Shown: one piece after another, positions 20,244 to 28,369 of the stretch
How the letters are laid out: every line of letters starts with the position of its first letter
How positions within the stretch are numbered: the stretch's first letter is position 1
Origin: Candidatus Omnitrophota bacterium
Lineage (GTDB): Bacteria; Omnitrophota; Koll11; Aquiviventales; Aquiviventaceae
Direction: 5' to 3'
DNA length: 31,100 nt
NCBI GenBank assembly: GCA_023247285.1
Contig: JAHFGU010000004.1
Coordinates: 1-31,100 of the forward strand
Position numbers and translations under genes: made by a program
Notes under the pieces: generated by a model
What the model saw: only the letters and a program-made list of their open reading frames with translations
The model's database searches: none
What the model was told of the DNA's origin: nothing

Positions 20244-20836
20244 CGCTGGTGGAGCTCCTGGTGACGGTGGCGCTCATGGCGCTCGTCGCCGGCGCATGCG
20301 CCGCCACCTTCGCGGGCGGCTTGCGCGTATGGGAGCGCCTCGCGGCCCTGGGCGCGCGGCAGGCGTGGGTGCCGGTGGCGTTCGATGAGATCCGGCGCGA
20401 TCTGCATCGGGTCCGCCGCTTCAAGCCGATTCCGTTTGCCGGGCGCTATGACCGCGTGTCTTTTCCGGCCCTGGTCGCCGCGATCGGCGCTGATGGCGTG
20501 GAGACTGATGAGATCGGCCAGCGGGGATATTTTTTTGATTCGGCGCGCCGGCGGCTCTGCCAATCCGCGCAGCCGTACCGGCGCCTGCGGCATGATCGGC
20601 TCACCGATGCGTGCAGCCCGGTCTTGACCGACGTGGAGCGCGTGCGCATGTCCTATTACGGGGTTGATCCGGATAGCGGGGTGAACGGCTGGTCCGGCTC
20701 CTGGTCAGGACCGGAGCCGCCGCTGGCCGTCAAGATCGAGGTCACGCCGGAGGCGCGCGACGCAGAGACGCAGACCCTCCTGGTGCAGCTGCCCGCGGCG
20801 GCCGCGCCGGCCCCGGCGCTGCCGGCCAAGCCATGA
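20213..20836 (+). CDS. gspJ: Minor pseudopilin GspJ-like
   Basis: 207 residues. Leader 'MAADRARGG' is followed by 'LTLVELLVTVALMALV' with Glu5. 'VPVAFDEIRRDLHRV' resembles the 'L-x-R-D-L' helix of GspJ, and a beta-rich domain follows ('RGYFFDSARRRL', 'VERVRMSYYG'). In the family it caps the pseudopilus tip together with I and K. An Ala/Pro-rich tail ends the protein. It overlaps gspK by 4 bp (ATGA). Confidence 0.85.
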   Translation: MAADRARGGLTLVELLVTVALMALVAGACAATFAGGLRVWERLAALGARQAWVPVAFDEIRRDLHRVRRFKPIPFAGRYDRVSFPALVAAIGADGVETDEIGQRGYFFDSARRRLCQSAQPYRRLRHDRLTDACSPVLTDVERVRMSYYGVDPDSGVNGWSGSWSGPEPPLAVKIEVTPEARDAETQTLLVQLPAAAAPAPALPAKP

Positions 20837-21813
20837 CCCGGACCGGCAGCATCCTGATCCTGGTGGTATGGACGATGGTGCTCCTCAGTCTCTTAGTCGT
20901 GTCCCTTGGTTCGCGCGGCGTCTTTGCGCTGGATGTGGTCGACCGGTTGGACAAACAGCTCCAGGGCACGTACATCGCCGGCGGGGCTGCGCAGCAGATG
21001 CTGACGCGCCTTGCCGCCGACCCGACACCCACGGTGGATGGTCTCGGGGACCCTTGGATCACCGGTCCCGGCTTTGCGGATCAGCCGTTTGGCGAAGGCG
21101 CCTTTTCCATCCTGCGACCGGCGCGGCAAGGAGACGCCGCTCCCACGTTCGGGACCGTCGATGCCGAGAGCAAGCTGAATCTCAACACGGCCCCTGAAGA
21201 GGTGCTCAGCGCGCTCATTCAGCAAGAGGGCAAGCTGCGGGAAGACGCGGCCCGACGCGTCGCTGCGGCGATTGCGGATTGGCGGGATGAAGATAAAGAG
21301 GAGCGCCAGGACGGCGCGGAGGATTTCTATTACCTGGGGCTGTCCGACGGCTACGAGAGCAAGGACGGGCCGTTTGAAAGCGTGGAGGAGTTGCGGTTGG
21401 TCAAGGGGGTGACGCCGGAACTGTTCGCTCGCGTCGAACCGTACCTGACCGTGTACGGCTCCGGCCAGGTCAATATCAACACGGCGAGCCCGGTGGCGCT
21501 TCGCGCGTTCGGCTTAAGCCCGGAGGGGGTGAAGGGGATTGTAATCTACCGGGCGGGAGAGGACAATACCCCCGGCACGGCCGACGATCGTCCATTCACG
21601 GCTGCGGCGGCCATCGCGCAGGAGCTGGCCTCCTGGGTGCCGGCCGAAGACGCAAGCCGGCTGTCGCATTTTGTGCAGATGAATAGCTTCACCGCGAAGT
21701 CGGAGGACGCGCAGTTCACCATTGAAGCGCGCGCCGCCGGCGCTGCGCACCCCGTCGTGGTGGACTGCGTCGTGAACCGGTCCGGCGCGATCGAGCTGTG
21801 GGCGGAGCGATGA
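20833..21813 (+). CDS. gspK: Minor pseudopilin GspK (tip)
   Basis: 326 residues. The N-terminal 'MTRTG' followed by 'SILILVVWTMVLLSLLVV' is a pseudopilin helix without Glu5, as is usual for GspK. The body carries GspK marks: 'AESKLNLNTAPEEVLSALI', 'IADWRDEDKE', 'GPFESVEELRLVKGVT' and a second helix-hairpin-helix-like 'VNINTASPVALRAFG'. It forms the pseudopilus tip. ATGA overlaps on both sides. Confidence 0.94.
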   Translation: MTRTGSILILVVWTMVLLSLLVVSLGSRGVFALDVVDRLDKQLQGTYIAGGAAQQMLTRLAADPTPTVDGLGDPWITGPGFADQPFGEGAFSILRPARQGDAAPTFGTVDAESKLNLNTAPEEVLSALIQQEGKLREDAARRVAAAIADWRDEDKEERQDGAEDFYYLGLSDGYESKDGPFESVEELRLVKGVTPELFARVEPYLTVYGSGQVNINTASPVALRAFGLSPEGVKGIVIYRAGEDNTPGTADDRPFTAAAAIAQELASWVPAEDASRLSHFVQMNSFTAKSEDAQFTIEARAAGAAHPVVVDCVVNRSGAIELWAER

Positions 21814-23318
21814 AGCTGATGGACTGGCGAGCGCGGCTGCGGACAGCATCCTTCAATCCCATCGGCGGCATCGCCGGGCGCGTCGTCGGGCGGTGGATCC
21901 CCCGCACCTCGCAGGGCCTGACCGTGCTGTCGATCGACGGCCGGTGGCTCAAGCTGCTCCATGCAGCCGGCCGCACGTCCCACCGGACCGTCACCGCGCT
22001 GCTGGCCCATCCGGTCGAGGGCCTGAGCGACGACGACATCCTGTCATGGCTGCGGCAGGCGTGCAAGGCGAAAGGGATCGAGACCGGCTCCGTGCTCGTC
22101 GCGAACCCCTCGCATCTGACCACCGCGCGGCTCTTCACGCTGCCTTCGGTCGACCTGGCCGAAATCCGGGATATCGTCGAGCTCCAAGCCGAAAAGCACA
22201 TCCCCTACGCGAAGGAAGAGATCCTCACCGATTTCCAGATCGTGGAAAGCGACCGCACCGGCTACTCCCGCGTCCTGCTGGTGATCTCGCACCAGGATAT
22301 CGTGCACCGCAGCCTGAAGCTGGTTGACGGCGTCGGCTGGCCGCTCGAGCGCGTCGGCTTTGAGCTGGAAGGCCTGGTCAACTGGTTCCGGATCGTGCGG
22401 AGCGGCGCGCCGGCCGAGGGCGTCCTGGTCGCCGACGTGGATCGCGAGACAACCACGCTCGCCGTGTTCCAGCAAGGCCGGCTCTCCTTCCATCGCAGCC
22501 TCAGCATCGGGTCCTCACATGTGACGCAGGACGCCGCCGAAGGCGTCACCAAGCTCATCGCGGAGTTCCAACGCTCCCTCGAGCTGTGCGAGGCTGAAGG
22601 CCTGGCGGTGGCCGTGTCGGAGATTCTCCTGACCGGCCACGCCGAGCGCATCCCCGGCCTGAAAGAGCGCGTGCAGCAGGAGCTGGGGCATCGCACCACC
22701 GTGGTCTCGCCGTTTGAGCGGTGCCCGCTCGCGAACCCGGCGCTGGCGCAGGACGAAGCGGCATCGCAGGTCTCATTCGCCAGCCTCCTGGGCGTGGCCC
22801 TGGGCACGAGCGAAATCGACCTCACCCCCAAGGCGTTGCGGCTCCACCGGGCTTTTGAAATCCGCTCCCGCGCGCTAGTCGGGCTGGGCTGCCAGCTCAT
22901 CGCCGGGCTCATCCTCGTCTCCTGCTTGGTGGTCGGCAAGGCCTACAAGAGCGAGCGCCTGCATGCCCGGCTGCTGCACGAGCATGAGGTGGCGGCCGGC
23001 GCAGCGAGCGAGCTCGAACAAGATCTCGCGCGACTCGACCTCGTCAAGAAATGGGTGACAGGCCGCGGGCAATTATTGGAGGCCATGCTGGAGCTGGGGC
23101 ACCAGACCCCGCCGGCCATCCAGTGGGACGCCGTGACCTACGTCAAGGGGGAGCAGGTCGTCCTCAAAGGCGTCTCGCAGGAAATGCCGAAGGTGTTTGA
23201 TTTCGTGGCGGGGCTCAAAGCCTCGCCGCGCTTCACGAACGTCGAGGCCAAGCGGGTCACCAAGCGGAAGGAAGGCGCGGAGGACATCACCGAATTCGAA
23301 GTGGTGTGCTCGCTATGA
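21810..23318 (+). CDS. gspL: GspL-type protein: PilM actin-like domain fused to PilN-like domain
   Basis: 502 residues. Residues about 35-335 form a PilM/GspL-type actin-like cytoplasmic domain ('TVLSIDGRWLKLL', 'IVELQAEKHIPYAKEE', 'VLVADVDRETTTLAVF', 'ILLTGHAERIPGL'). One transmembrane helix (about 354-376) leads to a periplasmic coiled coil and PilN/GspL-like ferredoxin fold ('VVLKGVSQEMPKVFDFVAGL'). This joins what pilus systems encode as PilM and PilN. It would recruit GspE to the membrane. ATG 21810 overlaps the gspK stop (ATGA); the in-frame GTG at 21798 is less likely. Confidence 0.88.
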   Translation: MKLMDWRARLRTASFNPIGGIAGRVVGRWIPRTSQGLTVLSIDGRWLKLLHAAGRTSHRTVTALLAHPVEGLSDDDILSWLRQACKAKGIETGSVLVANPSHLTTARLFTLPSVDLAEIRDIVELQAEKHIPYAKEEILTDFQIVESDRTGYSRVLLVISHQDIVHRSLKLVDGVGWPLERVGFELEGLVNWFRIVRSGAPAEGVLVADVDRETTTLAVFQQGRLSFHRSLSIGSSHVTQDAAEGVTKLIAEFQRSLELCEAEGLAVAVSEILLTGHAERIPGLKERVQQELGHRTTVVSPFERCPLANPALAQDEAASQVSFASLLGVALGTSEIDLTPKALRLHRAFEIRSRALVGLGCQLIAGLILVSCLVVGKAYKSERLHARLLHEHEVAAGAASELEQDLARLDLVKKWVTGRGQLLEAMLELGHQTPPAIQWDAVTYVKGEQVVLKGVSQEMPKVFDFVAGLKASPRFTNVEAKRVTKRKEGAEDITEFEVVCSL

Positions 23319-23923
23319 AGCTGCCCAAGGGACTGGCGATTCCGGATTTCTCGAAGCTCTCGCGCCGCGAGCGGCTCCTGGCAGCCGGCGGGGTGCTGGT
23401 GGTGTCCATGGTCTTGTTGGACCGTGTCGTGCTCGCGCCTTGGTGGCAGCATACCCAGCGCGTCCGCCGGGAGATCGACAAGCTGGAGGCATCCATCTGG
23501 ACCGCTCAGCAGGTCATCGCGCGCCGGCCGCAGATCACGGCGGAGGTGGACGCGTACCGCGACTACCTTCAGCGGCAGGCGGACGGCGTGCTTGACATGG
23601 CGTCCTTCCTCAGGGAAATTGAAGCCCTGGGCAAAGAGAGCAGTGTCGTGCTCGGCGAAGTCAAACCGCTTCAAGAGGCGGGTGAGGCCGGCTCGCAAGG
23701 TCCGACGCTGGACGTGCGCTGCAGCGGCGCCTTGCCGCAGTGGATCCACTTCCTCTACCTGCTGGAGAACTCCCCTCTCCTGATCGACGTCCAGCGGGCG
23801 ACTCTTGCGCGGTCGGAAGCGGGAGGCGGGTTATTGGAGGGATCCGTGCGCTTGGGCAGCGCGGTCATGCGCCAAGCCGCGCCGACCGCCCGGGCGCCTG
23901 AGAAGCGCGGAGAAGCCGGATGA
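23315..23923 (+). CDS. gspM: GspM / PilO-like inner-membrane platform protein
   Basis: 202 residues: short cytoplasmic N-terminus, one membrane helix (about 20-40, 'LLAAGGVLVVSMVLLDRVVL'), periplasmic coiled coil (about 47-90), then a ferredoxin-like fold typical of PilO/GspM ('LDMASFLREIEALGKESSV', 'WIHFLYLLENSPLLIDVQ'). It should pair with the PilN-like part of the preceding gene. ATGA overlaps upstream and downstream. Confidence 0.85.
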   Translation: MKLPKGLAIPDFSKLSRRERLLAAGGVLVVSMVLLDRVVLAPWWQHTQRVRREIDKLEASIWTAQQVIARRPQITAEVDAYRDYLQRQADGVLDMASFLREIEALGKESSVVLGEVKPLQEAGEAGSQGPTLDVRCSGALPQWIHFLYLLENSPLLIDVQRATLARSEAGGGLLEGSVRLGSAVMRQAAPTARAPEKRGEAG

Positions 23924-24276
23924 CGGCCCGCGTGCGCCTCGGGCTGGCCCTCGTCGTGGCGGCCATGGCCGCAGCGCCCTCTCGTGCCGCGGCGGCTGAT
24001 GGCGCCAAGGACGGCAAGACGCCCCCCTCCACCGTCGTGAAAACGCATGACGGCCTGCGCTTCAATCTTCCTGCGGACTGGCCCGTCGAAAAACGGGACG
24101 GCGCGGTGGGCCCGATTCCGATCGAAGAGTACCTCGCCAGGAAATTTTCCGCCCTCGACGCTCGCCTGCGGGCGCTCGAGCAACAAATAGGTTCGCTGGA
24201 CGTGCGGATGCGGGTGCTGGAAGAGTCCGGCAAGCCCCGGTCCGCGGCCCGGTCACTGGAGGCGACTAATCCATGA
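23920..24276 (+). CDS. Small exported coiled-coil protein, unknown
   Basis: 118 residues with a signal peptide ('LGLALVVAAMAAAPSRAAAA'), a short conserved-looking segment 'DGLRFNLPADWPVEKRDG' then 'VGPIPIEEYLARKF', and a C-terminal heptad coiled coil ('LDARLRALEQQIGSLDVRM'). It is predicted to be periplasmic. It occupies the position of gspN in classical operons but shows no resemblance to GspN or GspC. No family was recognised. ATGA overlaps at both ends place it firmly in the operon. Confidence 0.82.
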   Translation: MTARVRLGLALVVAAMAAAPSRAAAADGAKDGKTPPSTVVKTHDGLRFNLPADWPVEKRDGAVGPIPIEEYLARKFSALDARLRALEQQIGSLDVRMRVLEESGKPRSAARSLEATNP

Positions 24277-25328
24277 AGGGTGCGAGGAAAGCGGCGGCAT
24301 TCGTGGGGGCGTATCTGCTGGCGGCTCCGTGGGGTGGCTCCGGCCGGGTGCTGGCTGCGGACGAGGCCAAGGATCACCGGGGCGGCGCTGCGACCGCAGC
24401 GGAGCAGCCGGCCGGCGCGCCGTCGTCGCGCGCGCTGATGGATCAGCTCAACGGGGTCGGCGCGCAGCCCTCGCGCGAGGCGGCGGCCGGCGAGATCTTC
24501 GGCATGCCGGTCAGCCTCGGCAACTACTACTTCGCGAAACGCGTGGCCTACACGTTTCCGCGTCCCTGGGGCGCTTCGGATGTCCCGGCCAAGGAGCGCG
24601 AGCCGCTCATCTGGGAAAGCCTGATCCTGAACTACGAAGCCTTCCGGCGCGCCATCGACGCCACGGACGAAGAGATCGACAGCATGGTGAACGAGCTCCT
24701 GTCGAGCCAGCACCTGCCGTACACGCGCCGAGGCGATCCGGACGCGTACCGCCGCTGGGTCGTGGAAACCTTGTATGAGGACACGCCGGGGCTCGAGAAT
24801 CAGGTCCGCTTCCTGATCCAAATCCGGAAGCTCAAGGACCAGGCGCGGGCCGAGCAGGTGGTCTCCGTCACCGAGGCGGACATGCAGGAGGAGTTCTTGA
24901 ATGAGAAACACCATCTCGGCGGCGAGACGGTCACCTTCGAAACCAAGCCTGAGGCCGAGGCGTTCTACCAGCAGGTGAAGGCGCCGGCCGACTGGGATCG
25001 GATGAAGGCCGAGGGAAAGCACCAGATCAGGCCGGTCAGCCTCATGACGGTGGAGGCCTACGTCGATCTCTGGGGCATTCCCCGGGACCAGCTCATCGCC
25101 TTCCACGCCATGCCGCTGGGTTCCGTCGGGCCGCCGATGCCGTTCGGCAAACAGTGGTGCGTCTACCACCTGCTCGACAAGCGGACCGGGGATCTGAAGG
25201 ATTTTCCCGCCGCGCGGGATTCGTACCGCGCGCAGGTCGAGCAGCGGAAGCGGTATGAGGCGCTCGCGCGGTGGGTGGACACCCTCAAGACCTCGGCGGC
25301 CCTGAAAGTTTTCGTGCCGTCGGGCTAA
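24273..25328 (+). CDS. SurA-like periplasmic foldase (peptidyl-prolyl isomerase family)
   Basis: 351 residues: signal peptide (about 1-29), a low-complexity linker, a SurA/PrsA-type N-terminal helical region ('REPLIWESLILNYEAFRRAI', 'ENQVRFLIQIRKLKDQA'), then a parvulin-like segment from about 205 ('VTEADMQEEFLNEKH', 'TFETKPEAEAFYQQV', 'GPPMPFGKQWCVYHLLDKR') and a C-terminal helix. Such proteins chaperone exported proteins. Isomerase activity is uncertain because the parvulin part is weakly conserved. It is the last gene of the operon, stopping 12 bp before the convergent kinase gene. A role in folding the secreted cargo or the giant protein is inference. Confidence 0.78.
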   Translation: MKGARKAAAFVGAYLLAAPWGGSGRVLAADEAKDHRGGAATAAEQPAGAPSSRALMDQLNGVGAQPSREAAAGEIFGMPVSLGNYYFAKRVAYTFPRPWGASDVPAKEREPLIWESLILNYEAFRRAIDATDEEIDSMVNELLSSQHLPYTRRGDPDAYRRWVVETLYEDTPGLENQVRFLIQIRKLKDQARAEQVVSVTEADMQEEFLNEKHHLGGETVTFETKPEAEAFYQQVKAPADWDRMKAEGKHQIRPVSLMTVEAYVDLWGIPRDQLIAFHAMPLGSVGPPMPFGKQWCVYHLLDKRTGDLKDFPAARDSYRAQVEQRKRYEALARWVDTLKTSAALKVFVPSG

Positions 25329-25340
25329 GCCGCCGGCCCG

Positions 25341-26594
25341 TCAGGGGCTGGACGGGGGCTTCTTGGGCAGGTGGAGCGTGATCCGGGTGCCTGCGCCGAC
25401 CTGGCTGTCCAACGTGATCGTGCCGCCATGGGCTGTCACGATCGCGTGCGCGATGAACAGCCCTAGGCCCAGCCCGCCCGTCTTCCGCTCGTGCACCCCG
25501 CCGATGCTGCGGAACTGCTCAAAGATGCTGGGCAATTCGTTGGGCGGGATGCCGGGGCCCGTATCGCTGATCTGGATCTCGGCGCGGCCTGGCGCATCCG
25601 CGCAACGGATGGCCACCTTGCCGCCTGCCGGTGTCGCCTGCACCGCGTTCTCGACGATTTCGCTCACCGCGTCCTTCAGGCGCTTGGCGTCGCCTGCGCA
25701 GGAGACCGGCCGGCCGGCGCCGTCGAGCTCGAGCGCGACCTGCCGAGACTCTGCCAGCGGCCGGAAGGCGGTTTTCACGTCCGCGAGCAGCGCGCCGAGC
25801 TCCAGCTCCTTGAACGTGTAGTCGAGCTGGCCGGTGACGAGCTGGCTGGCGACCACGACTTTCTCCACCAGCGCGCCGAGGCGGTCCGCGTTCTGGTCCA
25901 CCGTCGTCAGGAAATCATGCTGCTCCGCCGCGACCGGCCCCAGCGCGCCCTCCAGCATGAGCCCGATCCCCTCCTTGATCGACGTGAGCGGGATGCGCAG
26001 CTCGTGGGAAATGACCATGAGCAGCTCGTTTTTGAGCTCGCCGGCGCGCTTCAGCTCTTCGAGGAGGGAGGCGTTCCGCAGCCCGGCGCCGAGCTGGTCG
26101 GCGACGATGTCGATGACGTGCTGCTCTTCATTGCTGAACGCCTCCGCCTTGCCGCTGAAGACGCTCAGCAGGCCGATCGCCTGGTTGTTGACCGTGAGCG
26201 GGATCGCGTAGCTTGAGCGCAGGTAGCCGATCGGCGACTGCGCCCACTGCCCCTCGCCGCCGGAGGGCGCTTCCAGCATGCGCGCGACCGTCTCCGGGGT
26301 GAGCGGCTCAGGCAGCTTCTCGCTGGCCTTCGCGTACATTCCCCGCATGGCCGCGTCCAGATCCACCTGGGCGATCTTGGCGAACTGGATGAGCTGGAGC
26401 TTGCGGGGCTGGATCAGCAGCACCCCGCAGAGCGCCAGCGGGAAGGTCTGGCGCAGGTAGGAGGCCACGAGCCGGACGATTTCCTGGGGATCGGTCGTCA
26501 GGCTGAGCAGCCGCCCAACGTCGTTGAGGGTCTTGATCTCTTCGCGCTGCCGCTCGACCAGGTACTTGAGCTCGGCGCGGCTCTGCTCTGCCAT
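25341..26594 (-). CDS. GAF-domain histidine kinase
   Basis: 417 residues, no membrane helix. Short N-terminal coiled coil, GAF domain (about 25-180, 'YLRSSYAIPLTVNNQAIGLLSVF'), HisKA with His box 'SHELRIPLTSIKEG', then HATPase_c with N box 'EIVENAVQATPAGG', G1 'DTGPGIPP' and G2 'GLGLGLFIA'. It is a cytoplasmic sensor kinase for an unknown signal. The residue four after the phospho-His is Ile instead of the usual Thr/Asn, which in HisKA kinases is needed for phosphatase activity. It lies convergent to the secretion operon and divergent from the second riboswitch unit, whose receivers are its likely partners. Confidence 0.93.
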   Translation of the reverse strand: MAEQSRAELKYLVERQREEIKTLNDVGRLLSLTTDPQEIVRLVASYLRQTFPLALCGVLLIQPRKLQLIQFAKIAQVDLDAAMRGMYAKASEKLPEPLTPETVARMLEAPSGGEGQWAQSPIGYLRSSYAIPLTVNNQAIGLLSVFSGKAEAFSNEEQHVIDIVADQLGAGLRNASLLEELKRAGELKNELLMVISHELRIPLTSIKEGIGLMLEGALGPVAAEQHDFLTTVDQNADRLGALVEKVVVASQLVTGQLDYTFKELELGALLADVKTAFRPLAESRQVALELDGAGRPVSCAGDAKRLKDAVSEIVENAVQATPAGGKVAIRCADAPGRAEIQISDTGPGIPPNELPSIFEQFRSIGGVHERKTGGLGLGLFIAHAIVTAHGGTITLDSQVGAGTRITLHLPKKPPSSP

Positions 26595-26603
26595 GAGGCT
26601 TCA

Positions 26604-26631
26604 ATTGTACCAGACTGGCGCGCCTCAGCAA
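26604..26631 (-). promoter_or_regulatory. Putative promoter of the GAF kinase, giving a near-leaderless mRNA
   Basis: On the - strand, TTGCTG (26631-26626) and TACAAT (26609-26604) are 16 bp apart. Only nine bases separate TACAAT from the ATG, and no Shine-Dalgarno sequence is present, so transcription would start within about two or three bases of the start codon. Confidence 0.45.
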
Positions 26632-26644
26632 ACGTTGCCGAGTC

Positions 26645-26674
26645 TTGACGGAATTAGTCAGGATTAGGCATACT
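26645..26674 (+). promoter_or_regulatory. sigma70-type promoter for the second riboswitch unit
   Basis: TTGACG (26645-26650) and CATACT (26669-26674) are separated by 18 bp, the same spacing as the promoter at 11081. The predicted start near 26681 falls just before the riboswitch P1 stem. Confidence 0.6.
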
Positions 26675-26683
26675 TAAAGAAGA

Positions 26684-26776
26684 TTCCACTGAAAAAGGCA
26701 AACGGTCCGCAAGGATCGGGCGCAAAGCCAGAGGCCCGCACGTGATGTCGCGCGGGCGGCTCAGCTGCCAGCGGAG
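26684..26776 (+). promoter_or_regulatory. Cyclic-di-GMP-I (GEMM) riboswitch aptamer, second copy
   Basis: P1 pairs 26684-26691 with 26769-26776 (one A-C mismatch, one G-U). GGCAAAC is at 26697-26703. P2 is CGGTCC/GGATCG (26703-26708, 26713-26718) closed by the GNRA loop GCAA. The conserved GCAAAGCC is at 26722-26729, P3 includes GCCCGC/GCGGGC (26734-26739, 26752-26757), and the 3' core GGCTCAGCTGCC ends at 26769. The base before CAAAC is G, as in c-di-GMP-selective members. The layout is standard and lacks the insertion of the first copy. Confidence 0.88.
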
Positions 26777-26784
26777 AACGCTCG

Positions 26785-26813
26785 CGCCCACCCGGTCAGC
26801 TTGCGGGTGGGCG
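26785..26813 (+). terminator. Expression-platform hairpin of riboswitch 2
   Basis: A perfect 10-bp stem CGCCCACCCG/CGGGTGGGCG with a 9-base loop is followed by TTCCTATT, a weak T-tract, and then directly by the ribosome site of the HTH gene (GAGGGAG, 26822-26828). It may end transcription or influence translation start; the poor T-run makes termination less certain than at the first riboswitch. Confidence 0.6.
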
Positions 26814-26828
26814 TTCCTATTGAGGGAG

Positions 26829-27035
26829 ATGGCCAACACCTCGTACCTGACCGTCAGCGATGTCGCGCGCCAGTTCAGCATCAACACCGCCACCGTCTAT
26901 CGGTTGGCGCAGCGCGGCGTCCTGCCCGGGTTTAAGGTGGGCGGGCAGTGGCGGTTCCGGCAGGACATGCTGGAATCCTGGGTCGCGGATCAGGTGACGC
27001 TCAAGTGGCTGAAAGCGAAAGACGGGGACGCATGA
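26829..27035 (+). CDS. Small helix-turn-helix protein (excisionase/HTH_17 type)
   Basis: 68 residues, essentially one winged HTH of the excisionase/MerR-like class: 'YLTVSDVARQFSINTATVYR', then 'LAQRGVLPGFKVGGQWRF' and 'DMLESWV'. It is a likely DNA-binding regulator. ATG 26829 was chosen because homology begins there and GAGGGAG lies just upstream; the longer open frame runs through the riboswitch. Its stop overlaps the next kinase gene (ATGA). No phage or integrase genes are nearby, so a regulatory role is favoured over excision. Confidence 0.9.
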   Translation: MANTSYLTVSDVARQFSINTATVYRLAQRGVLPGFKVGGQWRFRQDMLESWVADQVTLKWLKAKDGDA

Positions 27036-28369
27036 GCGCGCCGTCCCGGCCGACACTCGCCCGCCGCTTCATCGGCTGGATCGACCGGCGCCTGCGCGGC
27101 TCGATGCGCAAGCAGGCGGAGGCGCTGCAAGCCGTCAATGCGCGCTTGATGGATCAGCAGCGCGTGATGCGCAGCCTGATGGAGGACCTGCAGACCTCCA
27201 AGGAGCGCTTGGAGACGCGGGGGCATGAGCTGTTGGCGGCGAACCTCAAGCTCAGGGAGATGGCGGGGCTCAAGGATGAGTTCGTCGCGAAAGTCAGCCA
27301 CGAGCTGCGGACCCCGCTCACCTCGATCAAGGAAGGGCTCAGCCTGCTCCTGGACGGGGTGTTGGGCCAGACCAGCGCCGAGCAATCGGATTTCCTGAAG
27401 ACGATTGATGCCGACATCGACCGGCTGGCCGGGCTCATCAACGACATGCTCGACGTCTCGAAGATCGAGGCGGGCCGCATGCGGCTGCGCCGCGCCCGGC
27501 TCGAAGTCCGCCCGATGATCGAGGCACTCCTCAAGAGCTTCCAGCCGATCCTCGGCCGCATCGCGGTGCGCACCGAGATCCTCGAGGTGCCGCCGGTGTT
27601 CGCCGACGCCAACCGCATGCAGCAGGTATTCACCAACCTCTTGTCCAACGCCATGAAGTTCACCCCGCAGGATGGCATCATCACCTTCCGCGCGCAGTCG
27701 GAGGACGGCCTCGTGAGCATCGCCGTCGAGGACACCGGCCCGGGCATCGCGCCCGATGATCTGCCGAAGCTGTTCGAGAAGTTTTCCCAGGTCAGCACGC
27801 AGGCGCAGGGCGGGCAGCGCGGCACCGGTCTGGGGCTTGTCGTGACCAAGGAACTGGTCGAGCTGCACGGTGGTACCGTCGAGGTGGCCTCGACCATCGG
27901 GCGCGGCACGGTGTTCACCGTCACGCTGCCGGCCTACACCGATGCCTTGGCGCTGGCTGAGAGCTTCCGCGAGATCCGCGAGGCCGCGATCGCCGACAGC
28001 GAAGGCCAGGCGGCCCTGGTGGTCATCCAGGCGGACCGGTTGCTGGATGCCGCTGCGGATCGCGTCACGAAACGCGAGGCGCTCGAGCGGGTGGCCGTCG
28101 AGGCGCGCAAACACCTGCATCGCGGGGATATCGTGCTGCCCATCGAGCCGTCCTGGGCGGTGATCCTCGCCGCGACCGCCGGCGACGGCGCCGAGGCGAT
28201 CGTCGGACGCCTGCGGGAGCGGTTCAAGGACGGCGAAGCGCTCCGGTTCGGCGCAGCATTCTTCCCGCAGGACGGCGAGGACGCGGCCGGCCTGATGAAA
28301 CAAGCGGTTTCGCGCCTCGACTCAGGGCCGGTTGCAGCACCGGTCTCGGACCGCGGGGTCGCGCCATGA
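27032..28369 (+). CDS. Cytoplasmic histidine kinase with degenerate GGDEF-like C-terminal domain
   Basis: 445 residues: an amphipathic and coiled-coil N-terminus (about 24-80), HisKA with 'SHELRTPLTSIKEGL' (His90), HATPase_c with N box 'FTNLLSNAMKFTPQDG', G1 'DTGPGIAP' and G2 'GTGLGLVV'. Residues about 325-430 look like a GGDEF fold without an active site: 'ARKHLHRGDIVLPIEPSWAV' stands where a GGDEF motif would be, then 'LRFGAAFFPQDGEDAAGLM'. No membrane helix or periplasmic sensor. ATGA overlaps on both sides. It probably signals to the receivers at the end of this operon. Confidence 0.93.
   Translation: MSAPSRPTLARRFIGWIDRRLRGSMRKQAEALQAVNARLMDQQRVMRSLMEDLQTSKERLETRGHELLAANLKLREMAGLKDEFVAKVSHELRTPLTSIKEGLSLLLDGVLGQTSAEQSDFLKTIDADIDRLAGLINDMLDVSKIEAGRMRLRRARLEVRPMIEALLKSFQPILGRIAVRTEILEVPPVFADANRMQQVFTNLLSNAMKFTPQDGIITFRAQSEDGLVSIAVEDTGPGIAPDDLPKLFEKFSQVSTQAQGGQRGTGLGLVVTKELVELHGGTVEVASTIGRGTVFTVTLPAYTDALALAESFREIREAAIADSEGQAALVVIQADRLLDAAADRVTKREALERVAVEARKHLHRGDIVLPIEPSWAVILAATAGDGAEAIVGRLRERFKDGEALRFGAAFFPQDGEDAAGLMKQAVSRLDSGPVAAPVSDRGVAP

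Noticed and set aside
16545..23923. Type IV pilus rather than type II secretion operon
   Set aside because: GspG C-terminal calcium-site features and a clear GspK favour type II secretion, and there is no PilT. The PilM/N/O-like platform leaves some ambiguity, so 'secretion/pilus-like' is used for function.
25316..25340. Terminator hairpin at the end of the secretion operon (CGGGC/GCCCG)
   Set aside because: Only five pairs with no T-tract, partly inside the coding end; not convincing.
26829..27035. Excisionase of an integrated element
   Set aside because: No integrase, att-like repeats or phage genes are visible, and it is coupled to signalling genes behind a riboswitch.
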